A stretch of 64,000 bases of DNA, taken from contig NZ_JAUPEC010000028.1 in the NCBI RefSeq assembly GCF_030551755.1, forward strand, positions 1 through 64,000, in the 5' to 3' direction. A model generated the notes under the pieces. It saw nothing but the letters and a program-made list of their open reading frames with translations. It searched no databases and was not told the origin of the DNA. A program made the translations under genes and the position numbers. Shown here in pieces: positions 8,414-17,295 of the stretch. The DNA comes from Pseudocolwellia sp. AS88 (GTDB taxonomy: Bacteria > Pseudomonadota > Gammaproteobacteria > Enterobacterales > Alteromonadaceae). Position 1 is the stretch's first letter. Every line of letters starts with the position of its first letter.

Positions 8414-9840
8414 AATTTACGCTCCATCACTTTTAGATTTTTTAATTTTTTATATTGATGCATAAATGTTGTTGTTTCTGGCTCTATTAAGTCACGATTT
8501 TTCGTCCATCCAGAAGTAAAAGGCATAAACTTGATCCAGCCATTACGACTAAATATTTTCATAAATATAACGCCACATGACGAGAACAACTGAAACAATT
8601 GAGGTCTTTTAGCTAATTGGCCAAAAAACTTAACAAAAAAGCGATTGGTCAGTGGCTCATACTTTTTCTGCCACGATTGCGCACGCAGTGAGCGTAATAG
8701 TTTAGGAAGAGGAATATTAACAGGGCAAACATCTTCACAACGCCCGTTCATGGTACAAGCATGAGTTTGTTTATTGGCGACTTCAAGGCTTTGTAAGTGA
8801 GGCGTAAGTACCGAGCCCATAGGCCCAGGATATACAGAGCCATAAGCATGTCCGCCAATATGTTTATATACCACACAATGATTCATACAAGCTCCACAAC
8901 GAATACAGCGCAGCATTTCTTCCATGCCTTCAGCGAGCATTTTTGTTCGACCGTTATCAACTAAAACAATGTGACATTCTTCAGGACCATCAGCATCGTT
9001 CTTTCTTTTAGGACCATTATGAAAAGTTATATATTGCGTGATATCTGCACCAGTAGCAGAGCGTGTTAACAAACGTAATAAAGGGATTGCATGTGCCATT
9101 GATGGTACAAGCTTCTCAATACCTGCAGTAACTATGTGTACTTTAGGTGGAGTAATTGTGAGTTCAGCATTACCTTCATTGGTTACTGTACAAGAAGAAC
9201 CACTGTCGGCAAGTAAAAAATTAGAACCACTAATGCCAATATCTGATGTTAAAAACTTAGTTCGCAGGTCTCGACGTGCACTTCTTACCAGATCAGTAAT
9301 TTCTTCTGAATAAGTTGGATCGCTATGAAACTCCCTAAAAAGTTTAACAACGTCTTCCCTGCTTCTATGCATAGCAGGCCAAATGATATGAGATGGTGGA
9401 TCACCCGCCAGTTGAATAATATGTTCGGCAAGATCGGTTTCAATGCGCTCTATATCTGAATTATCAAAAGCGTGTGTTAAGCCTATTTCTTCCCCCAACA
9501 TAGATTTGCTACGAGTTACTTTTTTAGCTTTGTGTTCACGGCAGATATCTAACACAATTTTTGAAGCTTCTTCAGCAGTACTCGCCCAATGAACAATAGT
9601 ACCTTGAGCTAAAGCATTTTTTTCAAATTCAGCCAAATAATGATCCATATGCTTAATGGTATGGTCTTTAACTTTTTGACCTTGTGCTCGTGCTTTTTCA
9701 AATTCAGGAAAGTTTGCAATGGCATCAGTACGTTTTGCTTCAGCTTTGTCGGTTGTACGCCTGATGATCATTTTTAAATCAGGCTGCGCTAAAGCATCAG
9801 TAACATTTTGAGTAAAATTTTCAGGTTTATTAGCTTGCAT
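8410..9840 (-). CDS. lutB: L-lactate utilisation iron-sulfur protein LutB
   Basis: The 476-residue central subunit: an N-terminal LUD domain (about 60-295) fused to a ferredoxin-like region. Cysteines 312, 315, 318 and 322 (CIRCGACMNHC) form one 4Fe-4S motif and 362, 368 and 372 (CTMNGRCEDVC) most of the second, followed by PVNIPLPKLL, the usual LutB signature. It passes electrons from lactate towards the respiratory chain. It overlaps lutA by 11 bases and lutC by 4, so the three genes are one operon. The ribosome site is AGGGGC, within lutA. Confidence 0.95.
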   Translation of the reverse strand: MQANKPENFTQNVTDALAQPDLKMIIRRTTDKAEAKRTDAIANFPEFEKARAQGQKVKDHTIKHMDHYLAEFEKNALAQGTIVHWASTAEEASKIVLDICREHKAKKVTRSKSMLGEEIGLTHAFDNSDIERIETDLAEHIIQLAGDPPSHIIWPAMHRSREDVVKLFREFHSDPTYSEEITDLVRSARRDLRTKFLTSDIGISGSNFLLADSGSSCTVTNEGNAELTITPPKVHIVTAGIEKLVPSMAHAIPLLRLLTRSATGADITQYITFHNGPKRKNDADGPEECHIVLVDNGRTKMLAEGMEEMLRCIRCGACMNHCVVYKHIGGHAYGSVYPGPMGSVLTPHLQSLEVANKQTHACTMNGRCEDVCPVNIPLPKLLRSLRAQSWQKKYEPLTNRFFVKFFGQLAKRPQLFQLFSSCGVIFMKIFSRNGWIKFMPFTSGWTKNRDLIEPETTTFMHQYKKLKNLKVMERKL

Positions 9841-10654
9841 CGTTAGCCCCTATAATCTTTGGTGCTAAACCCGCTAAAACTTCAGCGGTGTGCAATGCAG
9901 TAATTTTTTGATTACCTTCTCGGTTAAGCTTTCCAGCGATGTTCATTAAACATCCCATATCGCCACCAAGTAAATAATCAGCGTCAGCAGCAACAACATT
10001 TTCTACTTTTTCGCTAACAATGGCGTTAGATATATCTGAATATTTAACACAAAATGTTCCACCAAAACCACAGCATTCAGAATGACCATTCAATGGTTTA
10101 TGCTCTAAACCTTTAACGGTAGAAAGCATTTCTCTTGGTTGCTCGTAAACATTAAGAGAACGATAACCAGAGCAACTATCGTGATAAGTGAATGTACCAT
10201 CAAGTTCAACACCATTCGGTTTAAAATTACATACATCAACTAAAAATGAGAGTAGTTCATGAGTTCTGTCAGCTAAATGTTGAGCTCTTGCTTGCCAACT
10301 GGGTTGTTCTTTAAATACTTCTATAAAGTTCTTTTTGATCATTGAAGCACATGAACCCGAAGGTAAAACAACATAATCAAATTCTTCAAACTGTTCGATC
10401 ACTTGATAAGCGATTTGACGAGTACCTTCGTCGTCACCTGAATTAAATGCGGGTTGTCCACAGCAAGATTGAGCTGCTGGAACTTCAACAGTACAACCTG
10501 CTTGCTCAAGCAAAGTGATGGAAGCAAAACCTACTGAAGGACGCATTGTATTTACCAAACAGGTAACAAATAGCCCAACTCTCTTCTCGGAAATATTTAA
10601 ACATTCAATCGTGTTAGATTGATTCGCGTCAGTGTAATTATTTTTTTCAGACAT
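9830..10654 (-). CDS. lutA: L-lactate utilisation protein LutA (CCG-domain oxidoreductase)
   Basis: A 274-residue protein with two cysteine-rich CCG domains, seen as SCCGQPAFNSGD (63-74) and HSECCGFGGTFCVKYS near residue 190-205. These bind iron-sulfur clusters in heterodisulfide-reductase-like and GlpC-like proteins. The first gene of lutABC. The first 20 or so residues before ISEKRVGLFVTC are a low-complexity extension. AAGGGCGG lies before the ATG. Expression is likely controlled by the divergent LysR regulator across the 186-base intergenic region. No lactate permease lies next to the operon, which is unusual. Confidence 0.94.
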   Translation of the reverse strand: MSEKNNYTDANQSNTIECLNISEKRVGLFVTCLVNTMRPSVGFASITLLEQAGCTVEVPAAQSCCGQPAFNSGDDEGTRQIAYQVIEQFEEFDYVVLPSGSCASMIKKNFIEVFKEQPSWQARAQHLADRTHELLSFLVDVCNFKPNGVELDGTFTYHDSCSGYRSLNVYEQPREMLSTVKGLEHKPLNGHSECCGFGGTFCVKYSDISNAIVSEKVENVVAADADYLLGGDMGCLMNIAGKLNREGNQKITALHTAEVLAGLAPKIIGANDAS

Positions 10655-10840
10655 TTATCCGCCCTTATTCTACCAAGGTAATTTGGATGTTACTTGCATT
10701 AAAATATATAGAAATGAGTATATGTATTTATATATCACCACATACTTTCTACGATATAAGCAATATACTCCTTCGAAATTTACCTGTATATTCGCAATAG
10801 AAAAACAAACTATTTCCATTTTAGATACAATGAGCAATAT

Positions 10841-11746
10841 ATGAACGGCGCATCTGAGTTAGCAATTTTTGCTGTAGTAGTAGAAGAGAAGTCTTTTAGC
10901 CTGGCAGCTCAAAAAACAGGTTTATCCAAAACGGTTGTGAGTAAGAAAATATCGGCACTAGAAAAGCAGCTAAATACACAATTACTTTATAGAACAACTC
11001 GAAAGCTTAGCCTTACTGACGCAGGTAAATTACTTTATAAACATGCCAAAGGTATTAACCAGCAAGCAAACGATGCTTTTACCGCGGTTAACGAGTTATC
11101 TAAAGATATTTCTGGTCATATTACTATGTCTGTACCTACCATTTCAGGTGAGTTATTACTGGCAGAGTTAGTATCAAGTTTTTGCAAAATCTACCCTAAA
11201 ATCACCATTGAATTAAGGCTTGAAAATAAGCTTGTCGACTTAGTTGAAGAAGGTGTTGATTTAGCTATTAGAACAGCTGTTCTTGAAGATTCTTCTCTAA
11301 TCGCAGTACCTTTAATAGAATCTAAATGGATTGTATGTGCATCGCCAGAATATTTAAAAACCCATAAAGCATTAAACACAATTGATGATCTGAAATCACA
11401 TAACTGTCTTTGTTATGATCTGCAAGCAAATGGAAGTAATGAATGGCGATTTTATGATAATGACAAATATGAATCTATATTAGTAAAAGGCAGTATGTCT
11501 TCCAACAATGCTTATTCTTTAAAAAAAGCAGCATTAAATGATATTGGGATTATTTATGTGCCTAAATGTAGTGTTTATGAAGAGTTACAAGGTGGTCTGT
11601 TGGTCAATGTACTAAACGATTATAAAGCACGTTCGTTAGGAGTTTTTGCTGTTTATCCATACACACGATATAAACCAGAAAAAATAACCTTATTGATTGA
11701 TCATATTAAGCAAGGTTATCTAGCCCTCGCTCATTATTTTGAATAA
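10841..11746 (+). CDS. LysR family transcriptional regulator, likely of lutABC
   Basis: A 301-residue LTTR. The N-terminal winged helix-turn-helix is at about 2-60 (SFSLAAQKTGLSKTVVSKKI and LLYRTTRKLSLT), followed by a periplasmic-binding-protein-like effector domain from about residue 90 (SVPTISGELLLAEL). Divergent placement from lutA suggests it controls the lactate operon and itself, with lactate or a related acid as effector; that is inference, since many bacteria use GntR-type LldR or LutR for this task. The AT-rich stretch 10690-10790 probably holds its binding site. Confidence 0.85.
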   Translation: MNGASELAIFAVVVEEKSFSLAAQKTGLSKTVVSKKISALEKQLNTQLLYRTTRKLSLTDAGKLLYKHAKGINQQANDAFTAVNELSKDISGHITMSVPTISGELLLAELVSSFCKIYPKITIELRLENKLVDLVEEGVDLAIRTAVLEDSSLIAVPLIESKWIVCASPEYLKTHKALNTIDDLKSHNCLCYDLQANGSNEWRFYDNDKYESILVKGSMSSNNAYSLKKAALNDIGIIYVPKCSVYEELQGGLLVNVLNDYKARSLGVFAVYPYTRYKPEKITLLIDHIKQGYLALAHYFE

Positions 11747-12022
11747 TAAAACGAATAATGTAGAGCCTTTACCATATAATTTTATATAAAGTATTTGAAA
11801 AGCTAAAACCATACTGTAGATGTCATTCGTTCCATTACAAATTATGGCTGATTCAGTGATAAATAAAATCCAATAGAATATTTATTTTCTCTCGCCATTT
11901 CTTTCTCGATCATCGATGCAGTGAATATTGCATCGACAATCAATTTCTATTTCTATTTCTAGTGAGTGGTATTTTAATACTTCCTATGCTGTTAAAAAAT
12001 TCGTTCTTGAATCTGAAAATAT

Positions 12023-12949
12023 TTACTTTCCATTTTCAATTTTATAGCAGTTATTTTCATATGCGTGGCTAGGGCTATTCTCTATTGTGGAATGATGTAT
12101 GCCATATTTATCTTTAAGAAGATCTTTAATAGGATTGAGATCATGCACAGAATTTGATGGTGTAAACGCTAAGCTTGTTTCAAGGAATATTTCTTTATCA
12201 TCAAGCTGCCATACATGTAGGTGCCAAACTTTTTCAACCATGTTTAAATCGTGAAGTTCTGCACTTAGTTCATCAATATCAATGCTTTCAGGTACGGCTT
12301 GCATCAAAATTATCATGGTTTCCTTAGCCAGACTGTATCCGTGATAAATCACATAGAATGAGATAGCAATTGTTGCTAGTAAATCGACTATATACCACTG
12401 ATATAAAATAATAAGGCTGCCTGCAATAATAACGACAACTGACGCTAAGGCATCAGACATGTTATGAATAAATACTGCTTTTAAATTTAAATTATGTTCA
12501 GCGCCAGATTTATAGGTAAGCCATGCAGTTACGGCATCAATGATGAGTGCAATTGATGCAATCCAAACGACTATCCAGCCATCTACAGGTTGTGGATTGA
12601 AAAATTTACTTATCGCTTCGTATATAAGATACAAGCCAACAATAATAAGTGTTGTGCTATTTATTAATGCCCCTAATATTTCAGCTCTTTTAAAACCAAA
12701 CGTCATTTTACTGTTAGCTGGTTTTCTAGCAATTTTTCTTGCAAATATAGCAATCAAAATGGCGCCCGCATCACTCAAGTTATGTAATGCATCAGCAATA
12801 AGAGAAAGGCTACCAGATAAAATACCGCCAATAATTTGAGCAATAGTTAATAAAATATTAATAAATACGGCTAAATTTAATTTTCCATCATGTTGATGAG
12901 CATGGTGGTGTGTATGGCTGTGGCTATGATGATTGTGACTATTTGACAT
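12023..12949 (-). CDS. Cation diffusion facilitator, zinc exporter type
   Basis: A 308-residue CDF transporter that exports Zn2+ or similar divalent metal in exchange for protons. The first 22 residues are a histidine-rich metal-binding tail. About six membrane helices follow, with the paired metal-site motifs HNLSDAG (about 58-64) and HNMSDAL (about 162-168). The C-terminal cytoplasmic domain (about 215-300, VWHLHVWQLDDKEIFLE) is the usual dimerisation domain. It resembles ZitB/CzcD. The start follows AGGT. Just upstream lies the relic of a CzcA-type pump, so this may once have been a metal-resistance cluster. Confidence 0.92.
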   Translation of the reverse strand: MSNSHNHHSHSHTHHHAHQHDGKLNLAVFINILLTIAQIIGGILSGSLSLIADALHNLSDAGAILIAIFARKIARKPANSKMTFGFKRAEILGALINSTTLIIVGLYLIYEAISKFFNPQPVDGWIVVWIASIALIIDAVTAWLTYKSGAEHNLNLKAVFIHNMSDALASVVVIIAGSLIILYQWYIVDLLATIAISFYVIYHGYSLAKETMIILMQAVPESIDIDELSAELHDLNMVEKVWHLHVWQLDDKEIFLETSLAFTPSNSVHDLNPIKDLLKDKYGIHHSTIENSPSHAYENNCYKIENGK

Positions 12950-13094
12950 ACTTTGTACCTATTAATCTTATTTGACACAGGAGTAATCCACATCACAATT
13001 TGTAACGATGAATGTGTAATGTGGATTAGTATTTAATGAGTCGGCTGCTTAATTCTTTCAATGAATTAGGCGCTTAGCGCTCTAATCTTATCTT

Positions 13095-13310
13095 TTAAAA
13101 TCTATATAAAACAGGTAAAAAAAACGTTAGCAAGGTCGCTGTTACTAAATATCCAACAATTACAGTTGCTCACAGCCTTTGTATTTCAGCTCCTACACCA
13201 TTTGACATTAACATGGAAATTAATGCAGATGTAATCGCTGTCGTTAATACAGGCATTAAGTCTGAGGTAGCTCTTTCAAGAATAATCGAGCTCAATGAAT
13301 TACTACAAAG
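13095..13310 (-). pseudogene. Decayed C-terminus of a CzcA/CusA-type RND metal efflux pump
   Basis: Reading the minus strand from about 13277 gives ERATSDLMPVLTTAITSALI, then a segment ending VGAEIQRL, a TGA stop, ATVIVGYLVTATLLTFFLPV, LYRF and a TAA stop. This is the final transmembrane region of heavy-metal RND pumps (RPVLMTALVA, then IQRPLATVVIGG, then LFVLPALY in typical members). More than 900 upstream codons are missing and one in-frame stop interrupts it, so it is a relic. It lies within the 12950-13302 gap between the CDF exporter and the carboxylesterase and reaches the esterase 3' end. Confidence 0.82.
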
Positions 13311-15015
13311 TTAACTCTAGCTCGTTTAAACGCTCAAATAATGGGTCTTTTTTAGCTTCAGCACCCTGAGTGTTGAATTCGATAACTTGTTCACTCTGTT
13401 GATTATAGCTTTGCCAAACAGGCTGATTAATAGCAGTTGGCTTGCCTGATTTAGCAAAGTTAACCCAGTAGTTATGCATAATGTCTGCAACCTTTTGGTC
13501 TTGTGCTGTGAAATAAGTTCCGTATTGCTGATTGGCGGTGTTAAATACAAATGGAATTTCAGTGGCATGATAAGCGCCTTTAACTTTATTCACTAAATGT
13601 GTTGGTACGTAGCTAAATCTATATAACCAAACCGGTTGCGAGTTTTCCGCAAGTTTACGGGCTACATAACGTGATGGTTCTACAAAAGCAATATCGCCAT
13701 GGATCATAGAACCTAGCAGGGCTAAATCTATGTCTCTTGTATTTTTATTACCTCTTATAAGATGTGGCTGATATGCATTCATAAATTGCTTACGGCGATC
13801 GCCCGCTTTCTCTAAAGCTTTTCCAGAAATACCTTTGGCTGCTTGAGGTGCGAAATCATCTAAAAATCCCCATTCAAGTTCGTTAGCACCAACAATATGC
13901 GGTATTTTCATTTGATGACCTTTGCTAAAACCTTCTTCATCACTTTCAACAACGAGTTGTCCGTCGATCATGGGGCCGCTATAAGTCATTACATTGTTCA
14001 TCGTGCTTAAGTTTAAGCCATTCACTACTTTATCTGCAGGTAAGCTACGCAGTTGTTTTAAAGCTTTTTCATCTGAACCTTCAACACCAACACTTTTAGC
14101 GAAAGCTATACCATAGTCTTCAGCATATTGTGTTTGTTGGTTAACTTGAGTGAGTTTATTTAATACGTTTTTATTAAGGTATAAATCAGGGCTCACTTTA
14201 GAGCTTCGTCCACCGCCTGATTGAGCAATAGCTTTATGAAATAATCCTTTAGCTAAAGGTGAAAGCATTAAAGCATTTACTGAGCGGCCACCCGCTGATT
14301 CACCAAAGAGTGTTACATTGTTAGCATCACCACCAAAATTTGAGATGTTTTGTTGTACCCATTTCAATGCAGCAATTTGATCCATAAAACCATAATTGCC
14401 TAAGACATTTGCATCATTTTCAGTACTAAGTGCTGGATGCGCAAAAAAGCCAAAGCGCCCTAGTCTGTAGTTAAAACTAACAAGAATAACGCCAGAGTTA
14501 GCAAAAGCTTCGCCACTGTATATGTCAGGTGATGTGCCACCATTAACGAAGCCACCACCATGTATCCAAACCATTACAGGTAATTTTTTACCTTCAGCTT
14601 GCTTTGGTTTCCATACGTTTATAAATAAGCAATCTTCGCTAACAGTTCCTGTTAACGGTGCAGCATCACCAGGAAATGGAAGTTGCATACAGTCAGCACC
14701 AAACTTAGAGGTGTTTTTGATGCCCTTCCATTGTTTATAAGGTTTAGGTGCTGTCCAACGTAATGCCTTAACAGGAGCTTGTGCGTAAGGTATTCCTAAA
14801 AATGCAACATGGTCTGCAGATTCAATGCCCTTTATAGCACCTGTTTCAATTTCTACTATGGCTAACGGCTTAGGTTTTATAAGCTGGGTTTGGCTTTGCG
14901 TAGTTACAATATCTGTCTGTAACGGTTCTTGTTTTACATGAAGAGAGCAAGATTGAATGAACAACGCACTGAGGGATAAAAGTATTGATATACGAATAGT
15001 AGAGTGGATTTTCAT
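13303..15015 (-). CDS. Type B carboxylesterase, predicted lipoprotein
   Basis: A 570-residue alpha/beta hydrolase of the carboxylesterase/para-nitrobenzyl-esterase family. The N-terminus has a signal peptide ending in IQSC with C23 as probable lipidation site, so it likely sits on the outer or inner membrane facing the periplasm. HGGGF (152-156) makes the oxyanion hole, S240 in GESAGG is the nucleophile, and the catalytic His is probably in AYHATEIPF near residue 484. It hydrolyses esters of unknown identity. It is transcribed alone; AGGACAC lies 5' of the ATG. A shadow frame inside its 3' end was ignored. Confidence 0.92.
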   Translation of the reverse strand: MKIHSTIRISILLSLSALFIQSCSLHVKQEPLQTDIVTTQSQTQLIKPKPLAIVEIETGAIKGIESADHVAFLGIPYAQAPVKALRWTAPKPYKQWKGIKNTSKFGADCMQLPFPGDAAPLTGTVSEDCLFINVWKPKQAEGKKLPVMVWIHGGGFVNGGTSPDIYSGEAFANSGVILVSFNYRLGRFGFFAHPALSTENDANVLGNYGFMDQIAALKWVQQNISNFGGDANNVTLFGESAGGRSVNALMLSPLAKGLFHKAIAQSGGGRSSKVSPDLYLNKNVLNKLTQVNQQTQYAEDYGIAFAKSVGVEGSDEKALKQLRSLPADKVVNGLNLSTMNNVMTYSGPMIDGQLVVESDEEGFSKGHQMKIPHIVGANELEWGFLDDFAPQAAKGISGKALEKAGDRRKQFMNAYQPHLIRGNKNTRDIDLALLGSMIHGDIAFVEPSRYVARKLAENSQPVWLYRFSYVPTHLVNKVKGAYHATEIPFVFNTANQQYGTYFTAQDQKVADIMHNYWVNFAKSGKPTAINQPVWQSYNQQSEQVIEFNTQGAEAKKDPLFERLNELELTL

Positions 15016-15166
15016 TCCATAGTGTCCTGTTGGTACTTAAATAAGAATTAAAAATGGATACAGCTGAAGGAGGATAACAAAATTGAGATAAAGATGCCCT
15101 AGCATCCCTCTAAAATAAATTTAAGATTAAATCAGAGGGATAAAAAGGCTTTGATTAGGCTAGGTC

Positions 15167-15685
15167 TTAAGATCCTAAAATAACAACAATCAGTGCAAAT
15201 AAAGCACCAGCGAGAGAGATTTTAATACCATTTTTGAACGTTTTAGCTTTAGGCATAAACATTAAAAATGCTGAAATAACGAAGAAAAGTAAAGTGATAC
15301 CAAAGCTGATATTAAGGATAAACAGTGGACTGTTATTAGTGGCTTTATGTAACTTAACTAATTTAGCTAAAGGTAATGGATAATCCATTTTGTTGATCAC
15401 CGTTTCACCCGTTACTTTATTGTATTCGCCTGAATTAAAAACAATCACACTTTGAGATTCTGATGTTATTTCAAAACCTTTAACACGAATACTTTTACCT
15501 AGTTTTCTCGCTTCAAGTCCGGGCTCTAATTGACGTATTTCTGTAGTTGGGAATTTCATGAACTCAGTAGGTCTAAATATCAATAAAATACCGCTTATTG
15601 CGTATATAGCCATAATTCCGGCTAAGAAAAACCCAAGCCAACGGTGATACTTACGAAAACTATTATGTAACTGAGCTGATGCCAT
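15167..15685 (-). CDS. PepSY-associated membrane protein
   Basis: A 172-residue inner-membrane protein. Helix one (HRWLGFFLAGIMAIYAISGILLIF, about 14-37) is the PepSY-associated helix signature; a ~75-residue external segment follows, then two more helices (around 120-140 and 152-171). The HKATNN motif near 113 resembles the histidine-bearing element of PepSY proteins linked to iron reduction. AGAGG precedes the ATG. Its function is unknown; a part in metal or heme uptake is an inference from the family. Confidence 0.7.
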   Translation of the reverse strand: MASAQLHNSFRKYHRWLGFFLAGIMAIYAISGILLIFRPTEFMKFPTTEIRQLEPGLEARKLGKSIRVKGFEITSESQSVIVFNSGEYNKVTGETVINKMDYPLPLAKLVKLHKATNNSPLFILNISFGITLLFFVISAFLMFMPKAKTFKNGIKISLAGALFALIVVILGS

Positions 15686-15780
15686 TTTTGCCTCTGATTA
15701 ATCTGTTATTTTTAATAAAGTAATTTTTGCTTATTAAATAATAATTAAAAGTCATTTTTATGAAATATTAAATTTCTGAC

Positions 15781-15820
15781 AAAAAAAAGAGCTTTGATAC
15801 GATTAGGTATTAAAGCTCTA
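15781..15820 (-). terminator. Strong terminator after tRNA-Leu / secG cluster
   Basis: On the minus strand AGAGCTTTAATAC pairs with GTATCAAAGCTCT (one mismatch) and is followed by eight T residues. It ends the glmM-tpiA-secG-tRNA-Leu transcription unit inside this window. Confidence 0.88.
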
Positions 15821-15846
15821 TTTCATAATTTCAAGACTATATTCAG

Positions 15847-15931
15847 TGGTGCGGATGGGGGGACTTGAACCCCCACGACCTAAGTCACCAGCCCCTCAAG
15901 CTGGCGCGTCTACCAATTCCGCCACATCCGC
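15847..15931 (-). tRNA. leuU: tRNA-Leu (anticodon GAG)
   Basis: The minus strand folds as a class II tRNA: 7-bp acceptor stem GCGGATG/CATCCGC, anticodon stem CCAGC/GCTGG around loop TTGAGGG (anticodon GAG, reading CUC and CUU), a short variable arm (GAC/GTC) and the T stem GGGGG/CCCCC around TTCAAGT. CCA is encoded. Its place just downstream of secG is the same as E. coli leuU. Confidence 0.97.
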
Positions 15932-16002
15932 ATTACTAAATATAAACTTTATAATCTTTAAGTTATTTTGCTAATTTGAGGTTTTAGCTAACTTAATTTT
16001 TA

Positions 16003-16398
16003 TTACTCAGGAATATCGCTTTCTTTCACGGCTTTAGGAGTACTCGCTGGAACGTCTGCATTATTAACTGCTGGAGTAATAGTATCTGTTGGGATATCGC
16101 TGTCAGAAGGAATTGATTGTTCAATACCTGCTTCTAAGTTGTTCCACTCATCAACTGATTTCACTTTGTTAGCTGTTAAGTTACCTAAAACTAAGCTAAT
16201 TGCGAAGAAAGCTATTGCTAACCAAGTTGTTGCTTTTGTTAAAAAGTTACCAGAACCACTTGAACCAAAAATAGTTGCTGAAGAGCCTGCTCCAAATGAA
16301 GCGCCCATGTCTGCACCTTTACCATGTTGAATAAGCACTAAACCTATTAAACACAAAGCTACGATTAAATATATAATGATTAATACTTGATATAACAT
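16003..16398 (-). CDS. secG: Protein translocase subunit SecG
   Basis: The small subunit of the SecYEG channel, 131 residues. It has two membrane helices (about 3-24 and 55-75) with the conserved GLVLIQHGKGADMGASFGAG stretch between them and SGNFLTKATTWLA leading into the second. The C-terminal tail from about 85 is acidic and low-complexity, a common SecG feature. It begins one base after the tpiA stop, with AAGGAT inside the tpiA end, so the two are translated from one message, followed by tRNA-Leu. Confidence 0.97.
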   Translation of the reverse strand: MLYQVLIIIYLIVALCLIGLVLIQHGKGADMGASFGAGSSATIFGSSGSGNFLTKATTWLAIAFFAISLVLGNLTANKVKSVDEWNNLEAGIEQSIPSDSDIPTDTITPAVNNADVPASTPKAVKESDIPE

Positions 16399-16399
16399 T

Positions 16400-17158
16400 T
16401 TATGATCCTTGAGCTGCCGAACAAATAATTTTGAATTCGTCGACTTTTAAACTAGCACCACCGATAAGACCACCGTCTATATCAGTTTGTGCGAATAATT
16501 CTTTACTATTAGCAGCATTAACACTACCGCCATATAATAATGACACACCTTCGGCAATTTCAGCATTGTTTTTAGCTAAAAACTGACGAATAAATTGATG
16601 AGTTTCTTGTGCCATTTCCGGAGATGCTGTTTTTCCTGTACCTATAGCCCATACAGGCTCATATGCAATAACAACATCTTTAAAACTTTCGATACCTATT
16701 TCATCTATAACAGGTTGTAATTGTTGAGATAATACAGCATCTGTTTTTTCTTCTACACGTTCAGCTTCTGATTCACCTATGCATAAGATAGGCGTTAAAC
16801 CGTTAGCTAAAGCGAATTTTACTTTTAGAGCGATTTGTTTATCAGTTTCACCAAAGATGCTACGTCTTTCAGAGTGACCAATAATTACATAACTAGCAGA
16901 CATTTCGTTTAGCATATCGGCAGAAACTTCACCAGTATACGCTCCACTTGCATGCTCACTTATGTTTTGTGCGCCTAATTTAATATTGTTATTTGCAATT
17001 TTTGCAGATAACGCACTTAAATATACAAAGCTTGGACAAATTACAACTTTTACATCATCCGAGAATTTAATGTTATTCAACTCACTTGTCATTGTGTCAA
17101 CAAGTGCAAGATTTCCATTCATTTTCCAATTTGCAGCGATTATTCTTTGTCTTGGCAT
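16400..17158 (-). CDS. tpiA: Triosephosphate isomerase
   Basis: It interconverts dihydroxyacetone phosphate and glyceraldehyde 3-phosphate in glycolysis. The 252-residue TIM barrel keeps all catalytic residues: N10 and K12 in AANWKMNG, H95 in IGHSERR and E167 in AYEPVWAIGTG; the phosphate-binding LYGGSVN is near 208-214. AGGAATAACT precedes the ATG. It lies between glmM and secG; E. coli lacks tpiA here, but the glmM-tpiA-secG order is known in other gammaproteobacteria such as Pseudomonas. Confidence 0.98.
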   Translation of the reverse strand: MPRQRIIAANWKMNGNLALVDTMTSELNNIKFSDDVKVVICPSFVYLSALSAKIANNNIKLGAQNISEHASGAYTGEVSADMLNEMSASYVIIGHSERRSIFGETDKQIALKVKFALANGLTPILCIGESEAERVEEKTDAVLSQQLQPVIDEIGIESFKDVVIAYEPVWAIGTGKTASPEMAQETHQFIRQFLAKNNAEIAEGVSLLYGGSVNAANSKELFAQTDIDGGLIGGASLKVDEFKIICSAAQGS

Positions 17159-17295
17159 AGTTATTCCTACATTTAAGCGGCGAGATATTAACTAACTAGC
17201 GAATAAGATACAAGTATTATGCTTAATATCTTATTCAACTGTTGATTATTTAAACGTAAAAGGATTTCTACGAATAAATTATTATTATTTTAGAT

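Noticed and set aside
11911-11940. TCGATGCA/TGCATCGA inverted repeat after the LysR gene, considered as a terminator
   Set aside because: Perfect 8-base arms, but no T-run follows on either strand within the usual distance; its role is unclear.
15100-15140. ATCCCTCT/AGAGGGAT inverted repeat between the PepSY-like and esterase genes
   Set aside because: Long loop and no T-run on either strand; not convincing as a terminator or operator.
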